A stretch of 64,000 nt of DNA from Streptosporangium saharense (GTDB lineage: Bacteria > Actinomycetota > Actinomycetes > Streptosporangiales > Streptosporangiaceae). Where the stretch lies: contig NZ_JACHJP010000001.1 in assembly GCF_014203715.1 (NCBI RefSeq), forward strand, positions 1,590,432-1,654,431. The letters are read 5' to 3'. Below are positions 1-7,716 of the stretch, one piece after another. The position numbers and the translations under genes are program-made. Each line of letters opens with the position of its first letter. Positions within the stretch are counted from its first letter, which is position 1. The notes under the pieces are model-generated. The model worked only from the letters and a program-made list of their open reading frames with translations. It did not search any database and was not told the DNA's origin.

Positions 1-2
1 TG

Positions 3-110
3 CAGGAGGCGGAGACGCTCCGGTTCGTGGCGTCCTCGCCGGTCCGGCGCGGCAGGAGGGGCCGGTCCTTCCCCAAGGGCCCTAGGGAACGGGATGGGAG
101 GGCGGCATGA
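3..110 (+). CDS. possible C-terminal end of an upstream gene (partial)
   Basis: One forward frame is open from the left edge to a TGA that overlaps the ATG of the next small gene in an ATGA arrangement. The visible residues are Arg/Gly-rich and not recognisable. The overlap is the only argument that this is a coding tail; it could equally be non-coding. Confidence 0.2.
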   Translation, partial: QEAETLRFVASSPVRRGRRGRSFPKGPRERDGRAA

Positions 111-376
111 TGCCGTCGGAGGCCGTGCAGCGAGCCCACCCCGGCTGGCTGGTGTTCCACAACGCGCGAACCGGACTGTGGAGCGCCTACCGCCACAGGC
201 CGGACCCCAGGGACGTGTCGCTGGTGCGCGCCGAGTCGGCCGAGGAACTGGACCGCAAGCTGGCGGCCCACGTCTCCCCGAGGGTGCCGCCGAGCATCCG
301 GGCCGTCGCCGCCACCCGTGCCCTCCACGCTCTCCGGGGCCGAAGGTCCCACATGTGCAGGCTGCTGCGCTCCTGA
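107..376 (+). CDS. small hypothetical protein (HPGW family, copy 1)
   Basis: An 89-residue protein of unknown function. The start is an ATG with a GGGAGG ribosome site about 7 bases upstream. It contains an H-P-G-W motif near residue 11, then a W-x-A-x-R segment and a helical C-terminal half. The same layout (HPGW, then W-A-V-R, then a leucine-rich helix) occurs in the gene at 639, so the two look like diverged paralogues. No membrane segment or signal peptide is seen. Similar small soluble proteins occur beside regulators in actinomycetes, but no function can be assigned. Confidence 0.55.
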   Translation: MMPSEAVQRAHPGWLVFHNARTGLWSAYRHRPDPRDVSLVRAESAEELDRKLAAHVSPRVPPSIRAVAATRALHALRGRRSHMCRLLRS

Positions 377-638
377 TCCGGTACGGCGAGCGGCGGGACC
401 TCATCCCACCCGCCGCGCGCCGTACCCCATGAACGTGCGGTCCAGGCGGGAGGGGTCTGGGCCGCACACCCTCGCAAGGTGGCTCCCGCACCGAGGCGTT
501 CGGTGTGCTGGGGAAGGGGGAGCCGCCTGGCGCACCGGCCCCGTGACACGGGGCCGGTCCTCCTCCAGGGTGCCCGGCCGCATGCTCCCCGGCTCGGGGC
601 CGGGCACCCGCCCTTCACCTCCGGAACTGGGGACGGTC
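377..638. other. intergenic region with two strong hairpins
   Basis: No convincing gene. Two perfect inverted repeats lie in the right half: ACCGGCCCCGTG / CACGGGGCCGGT around 534-558 and GGGTGCCCGGCC / GGCCGGGCACCC at 568-579 and 598-609. Neither is followed by a T tract. They may terminate the upstream transcript or structure the leader of the gene at 639. Confidence 0.5.
534..558 (+). terminator. 12-bp perfect hairpin, terminator-like
   Basis: A 12-bp perfect GC-rich stem, essentially a 25-base palindrome around a single central A, lies downstream of the gene ending at 376. There is no U-run, so termination is inferred from stem strength only. Confidence 0.4.
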
Positions 639-872
639 ATGACCGACTACGAGCAACGCATGATCAACGTGCTCATCAGCACCCATCCCGGCTGGCGCTA
701 CGAACAGCGCGACCTGCCCGGCCTGCCCCGATGGTGGGCCGTCCGCTACGAGCCGCTCCGCCCCGACCAGCGCAGGGCCGGAGCCCGCGACGCGCTGGGC
801 CGTACGACCCTGCACCGGCTGGCCAGGGTGCTGGCCAAGCACGACCAGATCCTGCACATGCTCCGCTACTGA
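639..872 (+). CDS. small hypothetical protein (HPGW family, copy 2)
   Basis: A 77-residue soluble protein of unknown function. The ATG follows an ACTGGGGACGGTC stretch. It carries the H-P-G-W motif at about residues 16-19, a W-W-A-V-R segment, and ends in a leucine/arginine-rich helix. It is related in layout to the protein at 107. It is followed 14 bases later by the BldC-like gene, so the two are probably co-transcribed. A small DNA- or protein-binding adaptor is possible but unproven. Confidence 0.6.
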   Translation: MTDYEQRMINVLISTHPGWRYEQRDLPGLPRWWAVRYEPLRPDQRRAGARDALGRTTLHRLARVLAKHDQILHMLRY

Positions 873-886
873 AGGAGAACCCCCTC

Positions 887-1096
887 ATGGCCGTAACCCC
901 GGACGGCACCTTCACCACCGGCCCGGAGACCACCGACCGCCTTCTCACCCCCGGCGAGGTCGCCCACATCTTCGGCGTGGACCCCAAAACGGTCAACCGC
1001 TGGTCCCTCACCGGGAAGATCCCCTCGCTGAAGACCCCCAGCGGCCAACGCCGCTACCGCCAGAGCGACATCAACGCGATCCTCAACCCCGGCTGA
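887..1096 (+). CDS. BldC-like MerR-family small DNA-binding protein
   Basis: A 69-residue protein made almost entirely of one winged-helix domain of the BldC/MerR type: LLTPGEVAHIFGVDPKTVNRW, then a wing with GQRRYR and a short terminal helix. BldC of Streptomyces is a developmental regulator that binds tandem direct repeats head-to-tail, and its length (about 68 residues) and motif spacing match. The start ATG has an AAGGAG site at 872-876. The wing differs from BldC (S-G-Q-R-R-Y rather than G-G-H-R-R-Y), so this is probably a paralogue, not BldC itself. It is co-oriented with the small gene at 639. Confidence 0.8.
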   Translation: MAVTPDGTFTTGPETTDRLLTPGEVAHIFGVDPKTVNRWSLTGKIPSLKTPSGQRRYRQSDINAILNPG

Positions 1097-1098
1097 CG

Positions 1099-2076
1099 TC
1101 AGGCCGGGACGTGGTTGCGCAGGCGGAGTTCCTGCGGATAGGGGGAAAAGAAGGTCTGGTCCTGGACGTAGGTGGCGCCCTGGCCTCGGGCGTGGTGTCT
1201 GAGGAGGGTGGTGGGGACGCTGAGCGCCACCTGGCCCGCCTGGTAGGCGGCGATGACCTCCGCGAGGTCGGCTCGCCTTACGGCGTCGAGGGTGTCGCCC
1301 ACCATGCCCAGGCAGTGTTGCAGGACGTTGACGTTGCGTCCCACGGCGGCCTTCCTGGCCAGGGCCGTACCGAACACGCGGGTGTAGTCGGCGGCCAGCT
1401 CCTCACGGGGCCGCGTGCCCGCGCCCGCGACCACCCGGCCCGCCTCCCGGTAGACGGTGGGGTCGTGGGCCAGCAGTTGCATCTTGTGCCGGGAGTGGAA
1501 GGCGACCAGGTCACGGGGGCGCCAGTCGCTCGCGAACAGCGCACGCAGCCTGGCGTGGGCGAAGATCCGCTCGACGAAGGTCTCCCGCAGGAGCGCGTCG
1601 TTCAGCCGTCCCTCGTCCTCGACCGGCAGCAGCGGGTGCGCGGCGAGAATCCCGGCCGCGAAGACGCCCATGCCCCTGCGGTCCACGGCGGCCTGGCCCG
1701 CGTAGACGGGGATGCCGTGCAGCCCGCAGCTCGGGCTCTTCGCCTTGAACACGTAGCCGTCCACGTCGAGCGCGCGTGCCCGCCGTACGGCAAGATCGGT
1801 CATCTTGTCGGTCAGGTCGTCGCCGGTCTTGCGGGTGACCAGGCGCGGGCCTTCGGGGGAGCGTTCGAGGCTGCGTTCCAGACGTAGGGTCTCGCGCGGG
1901 GTGCCGAGGCCGATTTCCATCTCCGGGCAGACATGGACCCAGTCCACGTAGGGGTCCAGTTCGCCGCTGAGGAACCTGTCGCGGCTGTGGCCGCCGTTGA
2001 AGCGCACCGGCTCGCCCATCAGGCAGCTGGAGACGGCGACCCTCGGCCTGACCTCCGCCTCGGCCTGGCCGTTCAT
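1099..2076 (-). CDS. DUF523-DUF1722 (YbgA-like) protein
   Basis: A 325-residue two-domain protein. The N-terminal DUF523 domain has the three cysteines of the TudS/DUF523 [4Fe-4S] desulfurase family: C18 (SSCLMG), C50 (VCPEME) and C117 (KSPSCGLHG). The C-terminal half is DUF1722 (FHSRHKMQLLAHDP, QHCLGM). In E. coli the same fusion, YbgA, is encoded directly upstream of the photolyase gene, and similar genes sit in light-inducible clusters of other bacteria. Here the start overlaps the sigma-factor stop by 4 bp, so the two are translationally coupled. A role in handling damaged or thiolated bases is inferred only. Confidence 0.85.
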   Translation of the reverse strand: MNGQAEAEVRPRVAVSSCLMGEPVRFNGGHSRDRFLSGELDPYVDWVHVCPEMEIGLGTPRETLRLERSLERSPEGPRLVTRKTGDDLTDKMTDLAVRRARALDVDGYVFKAKSPSCGLHGIPVYAGQAAVDRRGMGVFAAGILAAHPLLPVEDEGRLNDALLRETFVERIFAHARLRALFASDWRPRDLVAFHSRHKMQLLAHDPTVYREAGRVVAGAGTRPREELAADYTRVFGTALARKAAVGRNVNVLQHCLGMVGDTLDAVRRADLAEVIAAYQAGQVALSVPTTLLRHHARGQGATYVQDQTFFSPYPQELRLRNHVPA

Positions 2077-2597
2077 GCCGCCACCGGGGTGAGCAGGGCC
2101 GACAGGCGCCGCAGGCCGCGTGCCATACGGGCCTTGACCGTGCCGAGCGGCACGCTCAGCCGTTCGGCGATCTCCCGCTGGGTCAGCTCGCCGTAGTAGG
2201 CAAGCTCGATGGCCTGGCGCTGCGGGGCGGGCAGCTCGGCCAGCGCCCGCATCACCTGGTCACGCTCGGCCAGCCCCGCCCCCTGGGTCCTGCCGTCCTG
2301 CCCGGGGGGATCGGCGACCGCGTCGAGCGGGACCGTCCGCAGCGTGCGGACCCGCAGGTGGTCGACCGCCCGGTTGTGGGCGATGCCGAGCAGCCAGGCG
2401 GGAAGGCTGCGGTCCGGGTCGAAGCGGTGCCGCGAGCGCCAGACCTCGGTGAACACGACCTGCTGGAGATCCTCCACGTCCTGGAAGGCGACGAAGCGGC
2501 GCAGGTAGGAGCGCACGAGTGAGCCGTGCGTGTGGAAGCACTCGGCCAGGGCGGCGTCGTCACCCTCGGCGAGCCGGACGTTCAGGGTGTCTGTCAT
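2073..2597 (-). CDS. ECF RNA polymerase sigma factor (LitS-like position)
   Basis: A 174-residue group IV sigma factor with only region 2 (residues about 10-85, including DVEDLQQVVFTEVW and AWLLGIAHNRAVDHLR) and region 4 (about 115-165, with a helix-turn-helix around LTQREIAERLSVPLGTVKAR). No anti-sigma gene is adjacent. It lies 81 bases downstream of the MerR/B12-type regulator gene and is coupled to the DUF523 gene. In Streptomyces the light-response locus has the same pairing of a LitR regulator with the ECF factor LitS, which activates photolyase and carotenoid genes. The light role is inferred from context. Confidence 0.88.
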   Translation of the reverse strand: MTDTLNVRLAEGDDAALAECFHTHGSLVRSYLRRFVAFQDVEDLQQVVFTEVWRSRHRFDPDRSLPAWLLGIAHNRAVDHLRVRTLRTVPLDAVADPPGQDGRTQGAGLAERDQVMRALAELPAPQRQAIELAYYGELTQREIAERLSVPLGTVKARMARGLRRLSALLTPVAA

Positions 2598-2634
2598 GGT
2601 GCTCCCCTTGCCGAAAAAAGCTACTCAAAACTTA

Positions 2635-2673
2635 TTCATACCTCTCCGGCGTGAACGAAGGCAAGTTGTTCAC
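2635..2673 (-). promoter_or_regulatory. candidate sigma-gene promoter with GTGAAC-N11-GTTCAC operator
   Basis: On the minus strand a TTGCCT (-35, 2659-2664) and a TATGAA (-10, 2635-2640) are separated by 18 bases. An inverted repeat GTGAAC-N11-GTTCAC (2651-2673) covers the -35 box. That is a typical layout for MerR-regulator repression, and the regulator gene lies immediately upstream. Spacing and dyad are read directly; the binding protein is inferred. Confidence 0.45.
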
Positions 2674-2678
2674 GCAGG

Positions 2679-3608
2679 TCAGCGCAGGGCGGCGTGGACG
2701 CGGTCGAGAGCCTCGGCGAAGGAGGAGACCCGCGAGACCGGGGGCGGCAGGCCCTCCCACCAGCCCTCACCGCCCACGATGAGGCGGCTCGGCGGGCGCA
2801 GCGGGGGCAGCGAGGCGAGCGGCGCGGGGTCGCCGGTCTCGGGGATCTGGGACCAGACGAAGACGACAGAAGGGCCGAGACGGCGCATCGCGTCACCGAG
2901 CGCCGAGTACGGCGTCCGCGCCCCTAGCACGCGCGTCTGGACGTTGTCCAGGGCCAGCGCGGCGGCCAGCGCGTGGACCGGCATGCTGTGCTGCTCGTTC
3001 TCGGCGCAGGCCAGCAGCACGGGACGGTCGTTGACCGGCCGGGAGGCGGGGCGGCCGACCCGGATCAGCGCGCCGAGCAGCCGCTCGGAGAACAGGTGCT
3101 CGACCTCGATGCCCGCGCCGGTCTCCGCCTGCCGCCTGCAGATGGCCTCGAAGACCGGCAGCACCAGGGTGTGCCAGGTCCACTCGACGCCGTGCCTGGT
3201 CAGCGCCGCCTCGATCCAGTCGGAGACGCCCTGGCTGTCCAGCGCGGTGGCGGCCCGCGCGAGCATGGCCACGGTGGGAATCGCGGCCTCGTCCGTTTTG
3301 TCGGTTTTGCCGGGGACGGGGGGTGGCGCGGGTGCCCGGTGAGGAAGGCGCAGGACCTGCCTGGCGGCGTCGGCGGCGGGGACCCCCTGCCTGAGCAGCC
3401 GGTTCATCTCCTCAAGACGCCGCAGGTCGGTGGAGTCGTAGCGCCGGTGCCCACCGGGACTGCGGCGGCTCGGGCCGAGGCCGTAGCGCAGGTTCCAGGT
3501 GCGCAGGGTCGGGGCGGGCACGCCGAGCCTGCGGGCGACGGCCCCGATGCCGTAGCCCGGCTCCTGGCCCGTCTCCTCGGCGGTCGCCTGTCCCTGCTCG
3601 TCCGTCAC
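2679..3608 (-). CDS. MerR-family regulator with cobalamin-binding-like C-terminal domain (LitR/CarH-type)
   Basis: A 309-residue protein. An N-terminal MerR winged helix (residues 18-85, with TLRTWNLRYGLGPSRRSPGGHRRY) is followed by a helical domain and a Rossmann-like domain of the B12-binding type (about 195-305). The lower-ligand motif survives as E205-x-H207 (family E/D-x-H-x-x-G; here the glycine is proline). The upper-face W-x9-E-H of CarH photoreceptors is only partly kept: E170-H171 is present but the tryptophan position is Q160. It therefore resembles LitR, but light or AdoCbl sensing is uncertain. Start is GTG. It is divergent from the photolyase gene and upstream of the ECF gene. 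Confidence 0.8.
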   Translation of the reverse strand: MTDEQGQATAEETGQEPGYGIGAVARRLGVPAPTLRTWNLRYGLGPSRRSPGGHRRYDSTDLRRLEEMNRLLRQGVPAADAARQVLRLPHRAPAPPPVPGKTDKTDEAAIPTVAMLARAATALDSQGVSDWIEAALTRHGVEWTWHTLVLPVFEAICRRQAETGAGIEVEHLFSERLLGALIRVGRPASRPVNDRPVLLACAENEQHSMPVHALAAALALDNVQTRVLGARTPYSALGDAMRRLGPSVVFVWSQIPETGDPAPLASLPPLRPPSRLIVGGEGWWEGLPPPVSRVSSFAEALDRVHAALR

Positions 3609-3742
3609 CGTCTCACCCCATCCGCGGGCCCTTCCCGCGCCGGTCCCCAGCCTGCCAGTTTCGTCCCCTTGTCGGTCCCTTCGGAGGCCCGGTCCCGGCC
3701 GGATGCAACCGTGGGGAGCGTGGGCACGAAGATCCCCGTGTG

Positions 3743-5005
3743 ATGGAGACCGTCGTCGTCCTTTTCACCCGTGACCTGCGGGTTCGTGACCACCCGGCGC
3801 TGGCCGGGGCCTGTGCCGGAGCGCGCCGGGTCGTGCCGCTGTTCGTGCTCGACCCCGCCATCCGCCCGTACGGCAGGGCCGCCTTCCTGGCCGAGAGTTT
3901 GGCCGACCTGCGCCGGTCCCTGCGTGAGCGGGGTGGTGACCTGGTGGTCCGCGAGGGCGACACGGTCACCGAGACGATGCGTCTCGTCCGTCAGGTCGGG
4001 GCCCAGGCCGTACACGTCAGCGAGGACGTCAGCGCCTTCGCGCAGCGCAGGCAGCGGCGGCTGGCCGAGGAGTGCGAGCGGGAGCGGACGGCCTTCCTGA
4101 CCTTCCCCGGCGTCACGGTCGTGCCTCCCGGCCTCCTGCGGCCCTCCGGTGGCGGTGACCACTACCGGGTCTTCACGCCCTACTGGCGGGTCTGGGCGGA
4201 ACGGGAGCGCAGGCGGCTGCTGGACGCCCCCGGGAAGATCGTCCTGCCCGAGGGGCTCGACGCCGGGTCCCTGCCCGCCAGCCAAAAAGGGCTTCTGCCA
4301 GGGGGTGAACGGGCCGGGCGGGAGCGGATGACGGCCTGGCTGAGGCGGTACGGCGACGACTACGCCGAGGGGCGCGACGACCTCGCGGGTGACCGTACCT
4401 CGCGGCTCGGGCCCTATCTGCGCTTCGGCTGCCTGTCGCCGCTTGAGCTGGAGTCCCTGGCCCACAACGAGGAGTTCGTCAGGCAACTGTGCTGGCGCGA
4501 CTTCTTCCACCAGGTCACGCTGGCCTTCCCCGGCATCACCCGGGACGACTACCGGCCACGCGGGCAGCGCTGGCGTGACGACGAGCAGGCCGTACGGGCG
4601 TGGAAGGAGGGCAGGACCGGGGTGCCGATCGTGGACGCGGGCATGCGGCAACTGCTCGCCGAGGGCTGGATGCACAACCGCGCCCGGCTGCTCACCGCGT
4701 CGTTCCTGGTCAGGAGGCTGGGCGTGGACTGGCGGGTGGGGGCGGAGCACTTCTTCTCGCTGCTGCTCGACGGAGACGTGGCCGACAACTACGGCAACTG
4801 GCAGTGGGTGGCGGGGACGGGCAACGACACCAGGCCGAACCGGGTGGTCAACCCGCTCGCGCAGGCGAAACGGTTCGACCCTCGGGGGGAGTACGTCCGC
4901 CGGTACGTGCCCGAATTGCGGGCCGTACAAAATGGAAGAATTCATCGGCCCTGGCGGTTGTCCGGCGTCGATGGCTACTCGGCGCCGCTCGTGCCCGTGG
5001 AGTGA
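3743..5005 (+). CDS. phr: deoxyribodipyrimidine photo-lyase
   Basis: A 420-residue class I cryptochrome/photolyase. The N-terminal alpha/beta antenna domain starts TVVVLFTRDLRVRDHPAL. The C-terminal FAD domain has the usual landmarks: RLGPYLRFGCLSP, QLCWRDFFHQ, MRQLLAEGWMHNRARL, DGDVADNYGNWQWVAGTG and a final RYVPEL. It repairs UV-induced pyrimidine dimers in DNA using visible light. The start is either the ATG at 3743 or the GTG just before it; no clear ribosome site is seen, so a short or leaderless transcript is possible. It is divergent from the MerR/ECF/DUF523 operon, which suggests shared light- or UV-linked control. Confidence 0.95.
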   Translation: METVVVLFTRDLRVRDHPALAGACAGARRVVPLFVLDPAIRPYGRAAFLAESLADLRRSLRERGGDLVVREGDTVTETMRLVRQVGAQAVHVSEDVSAFAQRRQRRLAEECERERTAFLTFPGVTVVPPGLLRPSGGGDHYRVFTPYWRVWAERERRRLLDAPGKIVLPEGLDAGSLPASQKGLLPGGERAGRERMTAWLRRYGDDYAEGRDDLAGDRTSRLGPYLRFGCLSPLELESLAHNEEFVRQLCWRDFFHQVTLAFPGITRDDYRPRGQRWRDDEQAVRAWKEGRTGVPIVDAGMRQLLAEGWMHNRARLLTASFLVRRLGVDWRVGAEHFFSLLLDGDVADNYGNWQWVAGTGNDTRPNRVVNPLAQAKRFDPRGEYVRRYVPELRAVQNGRIHRPWRLSGVDGYSAPLVPVE

Positions 5006-5093
5006 GGTCGCGGGCCGTGTTTCGGCCCTGACCGCAAGTGTTGATATGTCGGGTGCGGAACGATTCGCGCACGCCATACGTCGCACAGATGTG

Positions 5094-6035
5094 ATGATCT
5101 TCGACGGCATCGACGACGACCTGCGCGCGGCCCGCGAGCGGGTGCGTCGTCTTGAGCGGCTGACGACCCAGCGGCAGGGACTGGCCCTGCAACTCGACGA
5201 GGTCGGGCAGCTGCTCGTGGAACTTGAGGAACGGCTCGCCGAGGAGGAGAAGGACGTCTCCCGGCTGGAGTCTGGGGGCTTCACAGCGTTCCTGGCCGGT
5301 CTCGCCGGTTCGAAGGAGGAGCGGCTCGCCAAGGAGCGAGCCGAGGCCCAGGCCGTACGGCAGCGCCTCGACGGGCAGCGCAGCCGCCTGGGGTGGCTGG
5401 AGACGGACATGGCGGCCGTGGAGAGCGGCCTGGCCGAGGTCGGCACGGCGCGTGAGGAGTACGCCGCGCTGCTGGAACGCAAGGAGCGCATGCTGGTCGA
5501 GTCGGGGGACCCGAGGGGCAGGGAGCTCACCGACATCGCCAAACGGCTCGCCGACACCGCCGCCGACCTGCGCGAGCACGAGGAGGCCCATCAGGCGGGG
5601 ACCGAGGCAGCCCAGGCCGTCGGCCAGGTCCTGCACAGCCTCGGCAGTGCCCGGGGCGCCTCCCGCTGGGACATGCTGAGCGGCGGCGGGGGCTTCGCCG
5701 ACATGGTCGAGCACGGTCACCTGCGCAACGCCGACGAGGCGGCCTGGCACGCGCAGCGGTCGCTCGACGTCCTCTCCAGGGAGCTGGCCGACATCGGGGT
5801 GCGGGTCAACCCCCAGATGCCGGAGGTGGACACCCGGTGGTTCGCCGACATGTTCTTCGACAACATCGTGGTCGACGCGATCAAGCACCAGCGGATCGCC
5901 CGCACGGGCGAGGCGGTCACCGAGATCGCCCAGTGGGTGCGGGACACGGTCACGAGCCTGGCCGCCCGGCACGCCGAGCTTGGGCGTCAGCGCGACCAGC
6001 TCGTCGCCCGCAGGGAGGAACTCCTCGCGAGCTGA
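5094..6035 (+). CDS. coiled-coil protein of unknown function
   Basis: About 313 residues, dominated by heptad-like Glu/Arg/Leu-rich helix (residues about 10-175), then a more globular C-terminal part (from about SGGGGFADMVEHGHLRNADEAAW, including a tryptophan-rich MPEVDTRWFADMFFDNIVVDAI segment) and a last short coil. No signal peptide or membrane segment. The start is uncertain: this ATG, the GTG before it, or an ATG at 5046 with no visible ribosome site. It follows photolyase by about 90 bases in the same direction and may be read through from it. Function is unknown; a structural or filament-like cytoplasmic role is only a guess. Confidence 0.75.
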   Translation: MIFDGIDDDLRAARERVRRLERLTTQRQGLALQLDEVGQLLVELEERLAEEEKDVSRLESGGFTAFLAGLAGSKEERLAKERAEAQAVRQRLDGQRSRLGWLETDMAAVESGLAEVGTAREEYAALLERKERMLVESGDPRGRELTDIAKRLADTAADLREHEEAHQAGTEAAQAVGQVLHSLGSARGASRWDMLSGGGGFADMVEHGHLRNADEAAWHAQRSLDVLSRELADIGVRVNPQMPEVDTRWFADMFFDNIVVDAIKHQRIARTGEAVTEIAQWVRDTVTSLAARHAELGRQRDQLVARREELLAS

Positions 6036-6167
6036 CGAAGAAGTGGGGGTTTCGGCTGGACCGAATGGCCGGTGCAGAAGGTCTGCCGGACATGCTGACG
6101 TAACAAGCCAACGGTGAAAAGCTCTGGACTGAAGGCAAGGCATCGCATCGTCTCGGTGGAGGGCAAC

Positions 6168-6569
6168 ATGTCGAACCCCCGCGTGGTCCCGTTTCTTCGG
6201 TACCAGGATGCCCCGGGCGCCATCGAGTGGCTGGGCAAGGTCTTCGGTTTCCGGCCGTCGGTCACGGTGCCCGGCTCCCACGGAGGCATCGGGTACGCCC
6301 AGCTCACGCTGGGGGACGCGGTGATCGTGCTCGCCTCGGAGCGTCCCGGCGAGCCGTACCTGCGCAGTGCCCTCGACCTGCCCGCCGTCAGCCAGGGGGT
6401 CTTCGTGGTGGTCGAGGATCTTGAGGCCCACTACGAGCAGGCCGTAACCCGGGGCGCCGAAATAGTTGTCGAGCCCGAGACCACCCCCGAGGGCACCAGG
6501 GTCTACATGGCCTTCGATCTTGAGGGCCAGCTCTGGGCCTTCGGGGACGGCTTCGAGGTCGACGACTGA
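6168..6569 (+). CDS. VOC (glyoxalase/bleomycin-resistance) superfamily protein
   Basis: A 133-residue single VOC fold: two beta-alpha-beta-beta-beta modules (VVPFLRYQDAPGAIEWLGKVFGF, then VFVVVEDLEAHYEQAVTRGAEIVVEPE, then YMAFDLEGQLWAFG). The length fits a one-domain, probably dimeric member. Potential metal or ligand residues are not all recognisable, so the substrate cannot be named. The start has a strong GGAGGG site 5 bases upstream. It stands alone between two unrelated genes and ends 2 bases before the stop of the opposite-strand gene. Confidence 0.85.
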   Translation: MSNPRVVPFLRYQDAPGAIEWLGKVFGFRPSVTVPGSHGGIGYAQLTLGDAVIVLASERPGEPYLRSALDLPAVSQGVFVVVEDLEAHYEQAVTRGAEIVVEPETTPEGTRVYMAFDLEGQLWAFGDGFEVDD

Positions 6570-6571
6570 CC

Positions 6572-6922
6572 TCAGTGCTTGTGGTCGTGGTCGTGGTGGT
6601 CGTGATCGTGGTCGTCTTCTTCGTCCGAGGGGCCGTCCGAGGGCTCGACCCCCAGGACGGCCTCGCGCGGCTCGACCTGCTGCACGTGCTCGATCAGGCC
6701 CAGAACGTGGTCCGGCTCGATGAGCCACTGCAGGGCCGTGGCCCCCGTCTCGTCGGCGGAGACCATCTCCGCCTGTTCCCTGCGCTCGTCGTCGTCCAGG
6801 TCGGCGTCAGGGTGGTTGATCTCCTTCAGCGCGGCTTCCCGGAGCCCGGCGAGGTCCTGCACCTCAACGGTCAGCTCGATCGTCAGACGCAGATAGCGTT
6901 CGGTGCCCGATTCATCACTCAT
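6572..6922 (-). CDS. hypothetical protein with His/Asp-rich tail
   Basis: A 116-residue acidic protein. The first 100 residues form a soluble alpha/beta-looking domain beginning MSDESGTERYLRLTIELTVEV. The last 16 residues are almost pure D and H (HDHDHHDHDH-type alternation), a pattern typical of metal-binding or metal-storage tails. No signal peptide. It is tail-to-tail with the VOC gene and lies just downstream of the uracil-DNA glycosylase gene on the same strand (36-base gap), so it may share its transcript. Function is unknown. Confidence 0.7.
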   Translation of the reverse strand: MSDESGTERYLRLTIELTVEVQDLAGLREAALKEINHPDADLDDDERREQAEMVSADETGATALQWLIEPDHVLGLIEHVQQVEPREAVLGVEPSDGPSDEEDDHDHDHHDHDHKH

Positions 6923-6958
6923 GGTGGAATCCTAGTGCCCCGACGAGGGACGATCAGA

Positions 6959-7636
6959 CTACGGCAGCTTCCATTCGACCGGTGCGGCGCCCTGCTGCTG
7001 CAGCAGATCGTTGGCGCGGCTGAAGGGCCGGGAGCCGAAGAAACCGCTGCGGGCAGAAAGGGGGCTCGGGTGCGCCGACTCGATGGCCGGGGTGCCGCCG
7101 AGCATCGGGCGCAGCGAGCGGGCGTCGCGGCCCCACAGGATCGAGACCATCGGCTGCTCGCGGGCGACGAGGGCCTTGATGGCCTGCTCGGTGACCTCTT
7201 CCCAGCCCTTGCCACGGTGTGAGGCGGGCTTGCCCGGCATGACGGTGAGCACCCTGTTGAGCAGCAGGACACCCTGCTCGGTCCAGGGGGTCAGGTCACC
7301 GTTGCTGGGCATCGGCAGGCCGAGGTCCTCGGTGAGCTCCTTGTAGATGTTGCGGAGGCTGCCCGGGATCGGGCGCACGTCGGCGGCGACCGAGAAGCTC
7401 AGGCCGATGGGGTGCCCCGGGGTCGGGTAGGGGTCCTGGCCGACGATCAGCACCTTCACCTGATCGAACGGCTGCTGGAAGGCGCGGAGCACGTTGGCTC
7501 CCGCGGGGAGGTACTGCCTGCCTTCCGCGACCTCCTGGCGGAGGAAGTCACCCAGCTCGGCGATCTTGTCAGCGACGGGTTCCAGGGCCTGCGCCCACCC
7601 GGCTTCCACGACTTCGTTCAAAGGACGTGCGGCCAT
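6959..7636 (-). CDS. ung: uracil-DNA glycosylase (family 1)
   Basis: A 225-residue cytoplasmic base-excision repair enzyme that removes uracil from DNA. Family-1 motifs are present: the water-activating motif [17 protein letters not shown] (catalytic D68), the uracil-contact region [10 protein letters not shown], and the DNA-intercalation motif [13 protein letters not shown]. Length matches bacterial Ung. The start ATG was chosen because the upstream in-frame extension crosses a long inverted repeat. It is monocistronic or leads into the His/Asp-tail gene. Confidence 0.95.
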   Translation of the reverse strand: MAARPLNEVVEAGWAQALEPVADKIAELGDFLRQEVAEGRQYLPAGANVLRAFQQPFDQVKVLIVGQDPYPTPGHPIGLSFSVAADVRPIPGSLRNIYKELTEDLGLPMPSNGDLTPWTEQGVLLLNRVLTVMPGKPASHRGKGWEEVTEQAIKALVAREQPMVSILWGRDARSLRPMLGGTPAIESAHPSPLSARSGFFGSRPFSRANDLLQQQGAAPVEWKLP

Positions 7637-7663
7637 GGCGAAAACCCTACCGACTTTTGAGAC

Positions 7664-7703
7664 CCGGTACGGCTCGCGTGACGAATCGCCCGAGCCGTAC
7701 CGG
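7664..7703 (-). terminator. 13-bp stem hairpin after sugar ABC operon
   Basis: Perfect inverted repeat CCGGTACGGCTCG / CGAGCCGTACCGG (7664-7676 and 7691-7703) with a 14-base loop, placed just after the last permease gene and before ung on the same strand. No U-run follows, but position and stem strength suggest a terminator. Confidence 0.6.
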
Positions 7704-7716
7704 ATCTGCCCCTGTG

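Noticed and set aside
3605-5557. 650-codon open frame on the minus strand across the photolyase region
   Set aside because: It is the GC-rich shadow of the photolyase and coiled-coil genes; composition is Ser/Arg/Pro-biased, no ribosome site, and it spans the divergent promoter.
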